A stretch of 64,000 bases of DNA from the NCBI GenBank assembly GCA_937889015.1, contig CALARR010000032.1, positions 1-64,000 on the forward strand, written 5' to 3'. Position numbers and translations under genes: made by a program. A model generated the notes under the pieces. That model ran no database searches, had not been told where the DNA came from, and saw nothing but the letters and a program-made list of their open reading frames with translations. Source of the DNA: an uncultured Planctomycetales bacterium. Lineage in GTDB: Bacteria > Planctomycetota > Planctomycetia > Pirellulales > Thermoguttaceae. How positions within the stretch are numbered: the first letter of the stretch is position 1; each line of letters starts with the position of its first letter. Shown here in pieces: positions 8,183 through 17,252 of this stretch.

Positions 8183-10924
8183 TCAATACCTCGGCCCCTC
8201 CGGCCCGCGCTGCGACATTCCACCCATGGCAGGTTCCACGGCCTGGATCGACACGTCGTCCAGATACGCCTCCCCCAGTCCGCACAAGGCAAAGCTCAAC
8301 CGGAACGAGCCGTAGCGCGGAGCCACGCGATAGAAGACAAACTCCGTCCAGCCCGGCGTCTTGCCGATCCGCTCGGCCAACGCCTCGCCGCACAGGGTGT
8401 CGCTGATCAGCAGCTTGTCCGCACTGGCGCTGATCGGCTCGCGCACCAAGACCCAGCCGCGAATGCACAGCAATTCGCCCTGCCGCACCTGGACCTCCGG
8501 GCTGAGGATCGACACGGGCACCGCCGGCAGCGCGTCGGGCAAGTTCTTCTCGTCCTCGGCACGCGCCACCAGCCGCATTCCGCGCGGTCCCCAATGCGTG
8601 GCCACGGGCGTCAGGTCGGCCGACGATTGCACCCCTTCCACTCGGTTCTCGACATGCACCCACCCCGCCGCCACCACTGCGTTCAGATCATCCAGATTCC
8701 CCGCCGGCAGCCGGTTCTCTCCGGCGCGCGATGCCGCCAGACGGTCGGCCAGGCGCGCCTGCCAGGGAAGCGTGCTGAAACTGATCGCCGCGGGACTGCT
8801 GATCGGCGACGGAAGCGGCTTGACCATCGCTTCCCACACGCGCCGTTCCACGCCGCGCAACTCGCTCATGGCCACCTCGGCCGAGCTGCACGTGGATTGC
8901 CACTCCTTGGCAGCCAACTGGCCTTCGCAGCGCTGCAGGGCGATCTTGGCCTTGGACAGACCCTCGTTGATCTGCGGCACGGAAGGCACCGCGCGCCCCA
9001 CCTGACCGAGCACCTCTTGCACCACGTGCAACTTGCGCACGGCCAGATGCCGCTGCAGTTCCGCGGCGCGCGGTCCGACCGCCAATGCTTGACGTCCCAA
9101 GACCCCGATCACCTGCGGCTCCTGAACCAACAACACCGGCCGGAGCAGCCCGAATTCCTCCAGCACCACCTGCGTGCCGCCGCTGACCCGTTCACGCCGC
9201 AAGGGCCGCAATCCGCCCGGTAGCAAGTCATAGGCCATGATCGATTCGGGCAGGCCCGGGATGACCAGGGCCACCGGCTGCCTGGGGGCCGGCCCCACCA
9301 CGTACTGAGAACCCGCCCCCTGCCAGGCGGCCAGCAGCAGACGCTTGTGCTCGGCGCGCAGCAGGGCCCCGCTCACATCCGCATGGTTGGCGCTGACCGT
9401 GCCCGCAAACGCCCCGTTTCCGGCCCAGGGCTCGGCCAGGCTCAGCTCCAGATTCAGCAGCTCCAACGCCAAGGCGCGCTCGCGCGTCGACGCGTCGTCG
9501 GCCGTCAGGGGCGAGTGCGATTCAAACAACAGTCCGTGACTGCCGGCCGCGATGGCCGCATAGGCCAGCAAGCGAAGCTGCTCCACCGCCGGCTGGGTCA
9601 CTGCCGGCCGGCTCGAATCCAACAGGCTCAACTGCTGGCTCGCCGTCGGCGCCAGTTGCGTTTGAATCGTGGTCCAGAAGGGCGTGCCCGGCCGCGCCAA
9701 CAAAGCCCGGGTCCGCAGCCACGTGGCGTAATCGCCCAGTTCCAGGCTGCTTCCCAAGGGCCGCGCCGACTGCACCAGCAGATCCAGATGCCGGCTGTAG
9801 GCACGCAGTTCCGCCTGCGGATTGCCCACCATCGGCCGGCTTCCGCGGCGATCGGCCGTGCGCAGCTCCTCGATCCGCCGCCGCGTGGCCTCCAGTCCGT
9901 TCGCGTCCAGTCCCTCCCCAAAATGCCAGGCCAAGACCCGATCGTATTCGCTGCCAATCTCCAAGGCGGCGTTCGCCGCGCCCGCCGCCCGATTGGCGCC
10001 CCCGGCCTGCGGCGGCGGACACACGATCCACAGCCCCAACTGTTCCGCCTCGCGGAACAGTTCGACGGGGGCTGGCCGCGAAAGCCAGATCCCGTTGAAC
10101 CCCAGTTGCCGAACCACGCCCAGCGGCTCGCCACAGTGCTGCAACAGCCGCGGAAAGAACGGCCGGTTGTCGATCAGCAGCGCGGCGTCGGCCAGGCGAA
10201 TGCGGTTCGGCTGCGCACCCGCGCTCGTCCCCGATCCGGCCGGAACCCAGCCACCGCCCGACTTCGCCGGCACGCTCGCCGCGTCCACCATGCTGGGCGT
10301 TCGCGCCACGTGCGCCCGGATGTCCAGGTCGTCAATCCACACATTGGTCCACCCCGGACCGCCGTACAAGTTCAACACGATCCGCTCGACATAGGCCTCG
10401 CGTTCGTCGGCGGTCGGGCCGACCTCCGCGCGCAGCACCTGCATCTGCCGGCTCAACGCGCGCTCCAGGTCGTCGATCCGCAACTGCTGCCAGGAGCCGA
10501 TCTGGGTATAAGACGTTCCGGCCAACAAGGTCGAGACAGGCCGGCCCGTGCGGCGATCCAGGGTCCGCGGCAGAACCACTTCCGCCAAGAGCTGCAAGCC
10601 GGAACGGTCCGACTTGACCCACACGCTGGGCAGCAACTCCTCGATCACCAGCGGCTGGCCCACCTCGTGGACCACATACACGGCGGTTCCGCTGCCGGCC
10701 GAGATCGCAAACCGCTCGCACCACTCCCCCGTGTGCGCCTGGCCCCGATCGCGTTGGTGGATCGCCACATGCGCCGAGGCATTTCCACCCGCCGGACGCC
10801 AACTGACCTCCGCTCCTTCAAAACCCTCGTACCAGGCGGTGGGCGCTGCGCCCCAAGCCGCGCAGACCGCCAGCCAGGCAAACAGGGCAAGGCTCGCATT
10901 GCGTCGGCAAAGCAGAGTCGGCAA
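8183..10924 (-). CDS. Large exported protein with TIM-barrel-like region, function unknown
   Basis: The protein has 913 residues. It starts at TTG, supported by AAGGA about 8 bp upstream and by an immediate signal peptide (CRRNASLALFAWLAVCAAWG). Residues about 30-215 resemble a carbohydrate-binding beta-sandwich (WYEGFEGAEVSW; VWIDDLDI). Residues about 245-560 look like a glycoside-hydrolase-type barrel ('FFPRLLQHCGEPLGVVRQLGFNGIWL', 'LGLWIVCPPP', 'VLAWHFGEGLD'), but I cannot point to a catalytic acid pair. A helical stretch near 640-740 and a second beta-sandwich (YLDDVSIQAV) close the chain. No defined family is recognised. Planctomycetes carry many such secreted multidomain proteins of unknown substrate. 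Confidence 0.75.
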   Translation of the reverse strand: MPTLLCRRNASLALFAWLAVCAAWGAAPTAWYEGFEGAEVSWRPAGGNASAHVAIHQRDRGQAHTGEWCERFAISAGSGTAVYVVHEVGQPLVIEELLPSVWVKSDRSGLQLLAEVVLPRTLDRRTGRPVSTLLAGTSYTQIGSWQQLRIDDLERALSRQMQVLRAEVGPTADEREAYVERIVLNLYGGPGWTNVWIDDLDIRAHVARTPSMVDAASVPAKSGGGWVPAGSGTSAGAQPNRIRLADAALLIDNRPFFPRLLQHCGEPLGVVRQLGFNGIWLSRPAPVELFREAEQLGLWIVCPPPQAGGANRAAGAANAALEIGSEYDRVLAWHFGEGLDANGLEATRRRIEELRTADRRGSRPMVGNPQAELRAYSRHLDLLVQSARPLGSSLELGDYATWLRTRALLARPGTPFWTTIQTQLAPTASQQLSLLDSSRPAVTQPAVEQLRLLAYAAIAAGSHGLLFESHSPLTADDASTRERALALELLNLELSLAEPWAGNGAFAGTVSANHADVSGALLRAEHKRLLLAAWQGAGSQYVVGPAPRQPVALVIPGLPESIMAYDLLPGGLRPLRRERVSGGTQVVLEEFGLLRPVLLVQEPQVIGVLGRQALAVGPRAAELQRHLAVRKLHVVQEVLGQVGRAVPSVPQINEGLSKAKIALQRCEGQLAAKEWQSTCSSAEVAMSELRGVERRVWEAMVKPLPSPISSPAAISFSTLPWQARLADRLAASRAGENRLPAGNLDDLNAVVAAGWVHVENRVEGVQSSADLTPVATHWGPRGMRLVARAEDEKNLPDALPAVPVSILSPEVQVRQGELLCIRGWVLVREPISASADKLLISDTLCGEALAERIGKTPGWTEFVFYRVAPRYGSFRLSFALCGLGEAYLDDVSIQAVEPAMGGMSQRGPEGPRY

Positions 10925-11214
10925 ACGCGGGGTCCTTTGGCTCGCGCATCGTGGTCCACGGCGTCATGTAGCCCCGACGCAACATGCTGCGGGACCGTGT
11001 TTCCACGACGTAACATGGCCTTGTATCAAGATTTGCGATTTTGGACCAGATCAACCCGTCGCCTTTTGGCATCATCCGAGCGCCCACTCGATCTTGGCTG
11101 CCAAAATGCAACTCTTTGCCAGGTCACAACTTGCGACGCCAATTTGTAGTCTGATTGCCCTCACGGTATGGACCGTGCTCTAATGACAAGCAACCAGCAC
11201 CGGAGGAGACATCC

Positions 11215-11505
11215 ATGAGTAATCCAGTCCGCGTCGTCAACCCCGCCACCGAAGAGATCCCCGCCGAGGTCGCCGAATTGGCCGCCGCCATTGCCGAGTT
11301 GCCCGCCGAGTACCGCGGCAAAGTGGCTCCTGCCCTGCAGCGCGTGGTCGACAGCACCAAACGCCGCCGGCGGATCCTCTCTCTGGTCCAGGATGCCTTG
11401 AGCCAGTTGCGCCTGGATATGAAGTACCTGGTCTTCGATCTCGAGGCCACGCGCCGCGAACGCGACGAGTATCGCCGCAAGTCCGACGAATCCGAACAGG
11501 GCTGA
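11215..11505 (+). CDS. Small conserved-looking helical protein, function unknown
   Basis: The protein has 96 residues, with a strong Shine-Dalgarno (CGGAGGAG) upstream of ATG. It is highly charged and predicted helical throughout. A basic cluster (STKRRRRILSLVQDAL) sits mid-protein and a heptad-like C-terminal half (LRLDMKYLVFDLEATRRERDEYRRK) suggests a coiled coil. There is no signal peptide or membrane segment, so it should be cytosolic. The family is not recognised. The real gene status rests on the RBS, codon pattern and length. Confidence 0.65.
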   Translation: MSNPVRVVNPATEEIPAEVAELAAAIAELPAEYRGKVAPALQRVVDSTKRRRRILSLVQDALSQLRLDMKYLVFDLEATRRERDEYRRKSDESEQG

Positions 11506-11784
11506 GCGGCCGCCTTCTCCAGGTCACGGGGCATCCGGCGCATTACGCCGCGCCGGCCGCGTGAACCCCGCAGCTCCGTCCGTGCCCACCCATCTGCGGT
11601 GTCTCGCCGCCGGTGGGAACCACAAGACAAGCGAGGCACGCGCCGCGCGAACATCGATGCGTCCCCTTGGACCTCGCAGTGCCGACCACGGCCGCGAGGT
11701 CTGTCTGTTTTGGGCCACCGCCCTGTCCTTCCTTCGTGCCGTCGTGCCTTGGTGGTTCCTCCTGTCCTCTGCCTGCGCGCCGGT
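11506..11784. other. Intergenic stretch with degenerate repeats
   Basis: No supported gene. It contains low-complexity text of the CTTCGTGCCGTCGTGCC kind and a GCGAGGCACGCCG piece related to the GTAGGG elements at 12644 and 60212. Confidence 0.5.
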
Positions 11785-11812
11785 TTGACGCTTCCCCCCG
11801 GCCCGCTATAAT
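11785..11812 (+). promoter_or_regulatory. Sigma-70-type promoter for trxA
   Basis: TTGACG (11785-11790), a 16-bp spacer and a perfect TATAAT (11807-11812). The predicted transcript start is near 11819, giving a leader of about 90 nt before the thioredoxin ATG. Confidence 0.7.
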
Positions 11813-11908
11813 TCGGCTTGACCATTGAGACCCAGCCGCCCCGAGGCCGATCGTATCCCGTGCGCCAACGGGCGAAGCGCGATTTAACCTACTGGAGGAA
11901 TTGAGGTT

Positions 11909-12238
11909 ATGGCCGGCAATGTGACCGAAGTCAACGATCAGAGCTTTGACGCCGAGGTGCTCCAGGCTTCGCAGCCGGTCTTGGTCGACTTTTGGGCCCC
12001 CTGGTGCGGTCCCTGCCGCCGAATCGCCCCCATCGTCGAGGAATTGGCCACGGAAAACCAAGGCTCCGCCAAGATCACCAAGGTCAACGTCGACGACAGC
12101 CCCCAAACGGCCGCCAGCTACGGCATCAACAGCATTCCCACCCTGCTGGTCTTTAAGAACGGCGAAGTCGTGGATCGTTTCGTCGGCATCCAGCCCAAGC
12201 TGCGGATCCAAGAGGCCCTGGACCAGGCCGCCGGCTGA
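11909..12238 (+). CDS. trxA: Thioredoxin
   Basis: This 109-residue thioredoxin is the general cytosolic disulfide reductase. The active site is FWAPWCGPC with cysteines at residues 33 and 36. The cis-proline segment SIPTLLVFKNGEVVDRFVG follows in the normal place, and length is exactly that of the family. GGAGGA lies upstream of ATG, and a strong promoter is found about 90 bp before the gene. It appears monocistronic; the downstream 480 bp contain only repeats and hairpins. Confidence 0.97.
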   Translation: MAGNVTEVNDQSFDAEVLQASQPVLVDFWAPWCGPCRRIAPIVEELATENQGSAKITKVNVDDSPQTAASYGINSIPTLLVFKNGEVVDRFVGIQPKLRIQEALDQAAG

Positions 12239-12268
12239 GAATCCATCCCAGCACCACCGCCGGGTAAC

Positions 12269-12291
12269 ACCGATAGCTCGGCTATCGGTGT
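12269..12291. terminator. Perfect hairpin downstream of trxA
   Basis: CACCGATAG and CTATCGGTG pair perfectly around a 5-nt loop, 31 bp after the trxA stop. There is no clear T-run, so this may be a mobile palindrome and not a classical intrinsic terminator. Confidence 0.5.
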
Positions 12292-12320
12292 GCCGCCGGG
12301 CACGGGAGGTGTTCTTTCCT

Positions 12321-12346
12321 CGTTCCCAAGCTCTGGCTTGGGAACG
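12321..12346. repeat. 26-bp hairpin element (CGTTCCCAAGC arm)
   Basis: CGTTCCCAAGC and GCTTGGGAACG form a perfect 11-bp stem with a TCTG loop. A sister hairpin at 56724-56749 has the same outline but complementary changes in both arms (CCC/GGG against GCG/CGC). Confidence 0.75.
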
Positions 12347-12643
12347 CGCCTCAGGTGTGCCGTCAGGCACGAGAGGCCATCAACAGATCCACCGAATCGG
12401 CACACCAGCGCTCCGCCCCAGCTCGTAAGCGTGCCGAACTCTGAACGGCCAGGCGCAGGGCTTAGCCACCAAGCGCGCGCACCGGATTCTCATGCATGGG
12501 CGTCAGCTTCTCTCGCCGGCGGTGCACACAGCTTAGCCATCCGGGTTACCCGTGGTCTCCCACAATCGAACCAACTTCGACCACGAATGGCCCAGAACGC
12601 CTGGGACGCCGCCTTCCTTCGTGATCCACTATCTTCAAGGAGT
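12347..12643. other. Intergenic, no gene seen
   Basis: No reading frame with coding character and no clear promoter. The sequence looks like eroded repeat material between trxA and the convergent LRR gene. Confidence 0.45.
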
Positions 12644-12676
12644 GTAGGGCGTCGCCGAGCGAAGCGAGGCACGCCG
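12644..12676 (+). repeat. GTAGGG-led palindromic element
   Basis: The 33-bp element starts GTAGGGCGTCGCCGAGCG and ends GCGAGGCACGCCG. An inverted copy with one mismatch lies at 60212-60244. Shorter relatives are at 53642 and 53673. Confidence 0.7.
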
Positions 12677-12723
12677 GGGACTGAGAAGGCTACGGCATGA
12701 GGTCGCCTCCGTGATTGGGCGAT

Positions 12724-13527
12724 CTACCACGCGGAACGGTCTACTGACCCTTTGGCTCTTTGTGTCGTCTCGTCGCGTTCGATCTGTATTCGTGGGATTG
12801 CCTTCTCGAATTCGCGAATGCCAGCGCGCGTTACACGCGTGCCTTGCAGATCGATCCACCACAGCTCCTTCATTTCATGCAGAGATCCTACTCCAAGATC
12901 CGTGACGCCTGTGTCTCGCAACGACAGAGATCGCAGTTGTGTCCCGGCGAGGAAAGCTAGCCCCTCGTCAGTGATCGCTGTCTCGTCGAGATTCAAGCGC
13001 GTGAGCGAAGTCACGCTCTTGAGACAGCAAAGCGATCTATCAGTAATCTTCGTCCGTGCGAGTGACAGTTCACCGAGGTTTGGCATCGCCGCGAGCACCC
13101 CAACACCTGCATCGGTCACGGCCGTGTCATCCAAGATCAAACTCATGATACACGCTGGGCCGGCTCGGACTTGCCCAAGGCGCTTGAGATGTTCTGTACC
13201 GGCGTCGGTAAGCCGAGTGCGAGCAAGGTTCAGGATGTGAAGATTCTCCATCTTCACAAGAAAGGACAGCCCCTTATCAGAAACAGCACTTCCCGCGAGG
13301 TTAAGCTCGATGACATCGTCAAGCGCCGCGACTCTCTGCAAGATCTCGTCTGTGGCCTCAGGAAATACGGCACGCAAGCAGAGGCATGCATCCACGTGGT
13401 ATGGCTCTGCATGCCCCCCCAGAGACCGTATGGTGTTTTCCTGGCGGTTACAACCAGCCAGCAACGCGGCGACGATGAGACAGATCGCACACATGCCGTC
13501 GCATGGTGGGAGATGATTCTCAGGCAT
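12724..13527 (-). CDS. Leucine-rich-repeat lipoprotein
   Basis: The protein has 267 residues. A lipoprotein signal (MCAICLIVAALLAGC, starting at residue 12) has a lipobox ending LLAGC; the upstream ATG or this inner ATG could be the start. Residues about 65-255 are tandem LRRs of the RNI/GALA-like type with the recurring pattern 'L..L.L..T.ITD.GL..L' (for example LNLARTRLTDAG, LSLARTKITDRS, LNLDETAITDEG, LSLRDTGVTDLG). This is a horseshoe protein-interaction scaffold on the cell envelope. Base composition is visibly less GC-rich than in neighbours, which may indicate an accessory gene. The binding partner is unknown. Confidence 0.8.
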   Translation of the reverse strand: MPENHLPPCDGMCAICLIVAALLAGCNRQENTIRSLGGHAEPYHVDACLCLRAVFPEATDEILQRVAALDDVIELNLAGSAVSDKGLSFLVKMENLHILNLARTRLTDAGTEHLKRLGQVRAGPACIMSLILDDTAVTDAGVGVLAAMPNLGELSLARTKITDRSLCCLKSVTSLTRLNLDETAITDEGLAFLAGTQLRSLSLRDTGVTDLGVGSLHEMKELWWIDLQGTRVTRAGIREFEKAIPRIQIERDETTQRAKGSVDRSAW

Positions 13528-13738
13528 CTCGCGTCCCTTCCGCTTGCTTCGCGATCTTACCGTCAGCGTGTGCGGTCAAAGCTCCAACGCCGTGACGCCC
13601 CGCGCTTTCCGCTCTCAGCTCTCCGCTTTCAGCATTCCGCCCAGCCAACAGATGCTACTCGCTACGCCGAAAGGGACAGAGGGACAAAGGGGCAGACGGA
13701 AAAACACTCCGCATTCCGACTTCCGGACTTCGCCCGCC

Positions 13739-15064
13739 TCAACCAACCTCCCATCCCTTCCGGTACTCGCGCTTCAGGTACTGGTTTGCCGCCGGGCAGT
13801 TGGTGATTTTGAAGGCCGCCGGATCCCACTCGATCCGCTGACCCACGCGCAAAGCGATGTTGCCCAACAGGTAGGCCTCGGTCATCGGCGCCGAGTATTC
13901 GAAATTGCAGCCCGTCGCCCGGCCCGCCTTGACCGACTCGATCCAATCGACGTGCACGTCCGGATAAGGCTCCCGCGCCTCGGGCCACTGGAAGTCCTTG
14001 AAGTCGGCGCTGGGCAGCAACGTGCTGTTGTACAGCATTCCCTTCGTGCCCACGAACAGCGTGCCGCTGTCCGGCACCTCTTGGATCCCCAACAGTTCGC
14101 CGGCCGGGCGCTTGCCGCCGTCGTACCAAATCAGCTTCACGGCCGGGCGCTGCCCCGTGGCCGGGAACTCGAAGCGCACGATGCTCCAACTCGGGAACGA
14201 ATCGCCCTTCGTGCCCGAACACTCGGCCTCGACCGCCTTGGGTGCGCCCAGGTCCAACGCGCGAAACGTCACGTTGATCGCATGCGGAGCAATATCGCCC
14301 AAGGCGCCCGTGCCAAAGTCGAACCAGCCGCGCCACACAAACGGATGATACACCGGCTTGCCCTGGAATGGGCCGTCGGGATACTTGTCCTTGTAAGGCC
14401 GCATGGGCGCCGGCCCGATCCACAAGTCCCAGTCGAGATGCGCCGGCACCGGGTCTTCGCCCGCCAGCCGCTCCTGCCCTTGCGGCCAGATGGGCCGATT
14501 CGTCCAGTGATGCACTTCCTGAACCTGGCCGATCACCCCCGCGCGGATCGCCGCCACGGTGCGCCAGAACGCCGCCCCGCTCTGTCCGCCGGTGCCCATC
14601 TGGGTGATGACCTTGGTGCGGCGCACCGTGTCGGCCAGCAACCGTGCCTCGGCCACGCTGTGCGTCAGCGGCTTCTCGCAGTAAACGTGCAGGCCGCGGT
14701 TCATGGCCGTCACGCTGGGCCACACGTGATGATGGTCCGGCGTGCTCACCACCACCGCGTCCAGCGCCTTCTCTTCGTCCAGCAGTTTGCGGTAGTCGCG
14801 ATACAAACGCGCCTCGGGAAATTGCTTGGCCATCGCCTCCAACCGCAGGCGATCCACGTCGCACAGGGCCACCACGTTCTCGCCGGCCATGGCCTTGGTG
14901 TTGGCCCCGCCTCGGCCGCCGACCCCGATGCAGGCGATGTTCAGCTTGTCGTTGGGCGACAGCGGCCGCGCCGCCGCGCGCGTGGCCAGCCCCCCGGCCA
15001 GCAACCCCATTCCAGCGACCGACGCTTGACGCAACACCTGGCGGCGATTCAAATGGTCCTGCAT
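13739..15064 (-). CDS. Tat-exported Gfo/Idh/MocA-family oxidoreductase
   Basis: The protein has 441 residues with a twin-arginine signal (NRRQVLRQA, hydrophobic to about residue 30). The NAD(P)-binding fold starts IACIGVGGRGG and continues with VALCDVD. The family lysine motif is YCEKPLTHSVAEA. The C-terminal alpha/beta substrate domain includes GTGALGDIAPHAINV, where a His is typical of the family. This type is abundant in planctomycetes and probably oxidises or reduces sugars or cyclitols after export in folded form with its cofactor. No sugar-specific neighbour narrows the substrate. It is divergent from rsmG, separated by 128 bp. Confidence 0.88.
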   Translation of the reverse strand: MQDHLNRRQVLRQASVAGMGLLAGGLATRAAARPLSPNDKLNIACIGVGGRGGANTKAMAGENVVALCDVDRLRLEAMAKQFPEARLYRDYRKLLDEEKALDAVVVSTPDHHHVWPSVTAMNRGLHVYCEKPLTHSVAEARLLADTVRRTKVITQMGTGGQSGAAFWRTVAAIRAGVIGQVQEVHHWTNRPIWPQGQERLAGEDPVPAHLDWDLWIGPAPMRPYKDKYPDGPFQGKPVYHPFVWRGWFDFGTGALGDIAPHAINVTFRALDLGAPKAVEAECSGTKGDSFPSWSIVRFEFPATGQRPAVKLIWYDGGKRPAGELLGIQEVPDSGTLFVGTKGMLYNSTLLPSADFKDFQWPEAREPYPDVHVDWIESVKAGRATGCNFEYSAPMTEAYLLGNIALRVGQRIEWDPAAFKITNCPAANQYLKREYRKGWEVG

Positions 15065-15192
15065 ATCAGGCTCCCGAGATCAGGCGGAATTGGGGCGGAA
15101 TCGGACACTTCGGCCATGCTATCCGTCCGCCACGTGGTCTGCAACTGCGGGACCACCTGCGGAAAGGGGTGCGGTTTCTTCCTGTGAATTCC

Positions 15193-15906
15193 ATGTCTCT
15201 CCACGATGCCTTGACCCAACAGCACATCGAGTTGCCCGACGAACAGGTGACTCGCTTGGAGCAGTACTGCCGCCTGCTGTGGGATTGGAACGAGAAGATC
15301 AACCTCACGCGGCACACCGACTTCGAGAAGTTCGTCGTCCGCGATCTGCTGGACAGCCTGGCCTTCGCCCGATTCCTGCAACCCAACGAGAAGGTGCTGG
15401 ACGTGGGCTCGGGCGGAGGCGTACCGGGAGTGGTCCTCGCCATCCTGCGGCCCGATCTGTCGGTCACGCTCACCGAATCGGTCGGCAAGAAGGCGCGCGT
15501 CCTGGAAGACATCGTGACCCGACTGGCTCTGCCCTCCGCGCCGTCCCCTCAGGGCCACAAAGCCGCCTCTCAATCGCGGCTGACCGTGTTCCACGGCCGG
15601 GCCGAAGACCGCCTGGCCAAGCACCGCCAAGACAGTCTGGTGATCCGGGCCGTGGCGCCGCTGGCCAAGCTCTTGCGGTGGTTCCAGCCCTACTGGCATC
15701 GTTTTGGGCAAATGCTGGTCCTCAAAGGCCCCTCCTGGGTCGAGGAACGCGGCGAGGCCCGGCACCTCGGCCTCTTGCACGACATCGGCTTGCGCAAACT
15801 CGAGAGCTACTCCATGCCCGGCACCGGCGCCGAGAGCGTCCTCTTGCTGTTTTGCCCCAAGGACCGGATGCAAGGCGACGAAGAGCCTGCTTCAGAACCA
15901 TCCTAG
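15193..15906 (+). CDS. rsmG: 16S rRNA (guanine-527-N7)-methyltransferase RsmG
   Basis: The protein has 237 residues. RsmG methylates G527 of 16S rRNA with SAM. The N-terminal segment 'LLWDWNEKINLT' with 'VVRDLLDSLAFARFL' is diagnostic, followed by the SAM motif VLDVGSGGGVPGVVLAILRP (residues about 68-87) and 'VIRAVAPLAKLL'. An insertion of roughly 15 residues (LPSAPSPQGHKAAS) follows the acidic loop. ATG is chosen over an in-frame GTG 9 bp upstream. The last residues and the TAG stop are provided by repeat copy 2, which overlaps the 3' end. Confidence 0.93.
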   Translation: MSLHDALTQQHIELPDEQVTRLEQYCRLLWDWNEKINLTRHTDFEKFVVRDLLDSLAFARFLQPNEKVLDVGSGGGVPGVVLAILRPDLSVTLTESVGKKARVLEDIVTRLALPSAPSPQGHKAASQSRLTVFHGRAEDRLAKHRQDSLVIRAVAPLAKLLRWFQPYWHRFGQMLVLKGPSWVEERGEARHLGLLHDIGLRKLESYSMPGTGAESVLLLFCPKDRMQGDEEPASEPS

Positions 15907-15967
15907 CCGCGTCGCGCGGCCCAGCAGGACCGAACTGCCGATGGATTTGGGAACCGGCTCAAACAGT
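15882..15967 (+). repeat. TIR element copy 2
   Basis: The ends are AGAGCCTGCTTCAGAACC and GATTTGGGAACCGGCTC; the core is GTCGCGCGGCCCAGC. It overlaps the final codons of rsmG and lies between convergent rsmG and ribD. Confidence 0.8.
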
Positions 15968-16002
15968 AGCGGCAATCCTGGCCGCCGCTCCCGCACGCCG
16001 CG

Positions 16003-17109
16003 CTACCCCTTCGCCACTCGGCCGTGCAGATAGATATCCGGTCCCACCTGCTGCAACTCGGGCGATTCCAGCGCCAAGGCCTGCGACATCTCCGCGATCC
16101 CTTCGCCGGCGATCGCCATGGTGGCCTTGGCTCCGCCAATCAGCCGCGGCGCGACAAACACATGCACCTCGTCCAACTGGCGCAGATCCAGCAGCGCGCC
16201 GAGAATCCGACCGCCCCCTTCCACCAGCACATTCGTCAGCCGCCGCCGACCCAATTCGTCCAGCAATTGCCCCAAACGATCGTTCGGGCCTGCGCCAGTG
16301 CAGACCAGCACCTCGCATCCCGCCGCGCTCAACCGCCGGCAATCGCTTTCCGCCGCCTGCTGACTCACCGCCACCAGGACCGGGACCTCGCGCGCCGTAC
16401 GCACAAGCTGGCTCTGCCAAGACAACTGCGCCAACGGATCGGCCACCACGCGCAGGGCCGTGCGCGCCCCCGCCGGTCGGGCCGTGAGCAGCGGATCGTC
16501 GGCCCGGGCCGTGGCTCCCCCCACCAAAATCGCGTCCATCCGGCCGCGCAATCCATGCACGATCGCACGCGACGGCGGACTGGAAATCCAACGGCTGGAG
16601 CCAGACCGCGTCGCGATCTTGCCGTCCAGCGTCATGGCCCACTTGCCCAGCATCCAGGGCCGGCCCGTGCGCAACAGCTTCAAGTAAGGCGCGTTGAGCC
16701 GTTGCGCCTGTTCTTCCAGCAGTCCGACTTCCACCTGAATGCCCGCCTCGCGCAGTGCCGCTACCCCGCCCCCATCGACTTGTGGAAAGGGATCGCGTTG
16801 CGCCACGACCACGCGCGCCGGCCGGGCCGCGAGGATCGCCTGGGTGCAGGGCGGCGTTTTGCCGTGATGGCAGCAAGGCTCCAACGTCACGTACATCGTG
16901 CTGCCGGCGGCTCGTGATCCGGCCAGGCGCAGGGCCTCGACTTCGGCGTGCGCCTGGCCAAACCGCCGATGCCAGCCTTCGCCGATGATCTCCGCCCCCT
17001 GCACGATCACGCAGCCGACCATCGGGTTGGGCTCGACGCAGCCCTGCCCTTGCGCGGCCAACTCCAGCGCACGCTGCATGTGCCAGGCATCAAGATCCGG
17101 TTGGTCCAT
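16003..17109 (-). CDS. ribD: Bifunctional riboflavin deaminase/reductase RibD
   Basis: The protein has 368 residues. RibD performs the deamination and side-chain reduction steps of riboflavin synthesis. The deaminase half (residues about 8-150) shows the zinc site HAEVEAL (His54, Glu56) and LEPCCHHGKTPPC (Cys79, Cys88). The reductase half starts around GRPWMLGKWAMTLDGKIATRSG and has 'ILVGGATARADDPLLTAR' and 'LVEGGGRILGALL'. Length fits the two-domain enzyme. No other rib genes are in view. It is downstream of the MazG-like gene on the same strand, separated by repeat copy 3. Confidence 0.95.
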   Translation of the reverse strand: MDQPDLDAWHMQRALELAAQGQGCVEPNPMVGCVIVQGAEIIGEGWHRRFGQAHAEVEALRLAGSRAAGSTMYVTLEPCCHHGKTPPCTQAILAARPARVVVAQRDPFPQVDGGGVAALREAGIQVEVGLLEEQAQRLNAPYLKLLRTGRPWMLGKWAMTLDGKIATRSGSSRWISSPPSRAIVHGLRGRMDAILVGGATARADDPLLTARPAGARTALRVVADPLAQLSWQSQLVRTAREVPVLVAVSQQAAESDCRRLSAAGCEVLVCTGAGPNDRLGQLLDELGRRRLTNVLVEGGGRILGALLDLRQLDEVHVFVAPRLIGGAKATMAIAGEGIAEMSQALALESPELQQVGPDIYLHGRVAKG

Positions 17110-17166
17110 ACGTTGTTTCCTTCAAAACCCGGGCTCGACACTCGCCCGGCGGTCAGGTTTCGCTCC

Positions 17167-17252
17167 AAGAGCCTACCCCAAACCGTCCCGGCCAGGTCGA
17201 GCGGCCCGGCAAGGCTGAGCCGCTGACAGGTTCTAGGACCGGCTCTAAGCCT
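17167..17252 (+). repeat. TIR element copy 3
   Basis: The ends are AAGAGCCTACCCCAAACC and GGTTCTAGGACCGGCTC; the core is GTCGAGCGGCCCGGC. The TAG stop of the MazG-like gene on the minus strand lies inside its right end. Confidence 0.8.

Noticed and set aside
10925..11214. tRNA or small RNA between the large exported protein and the small helical protein
   Set aside because: No cloverleaf or strong structure was found; only a short CACGGT/ACCGTG palindrome near 11162.
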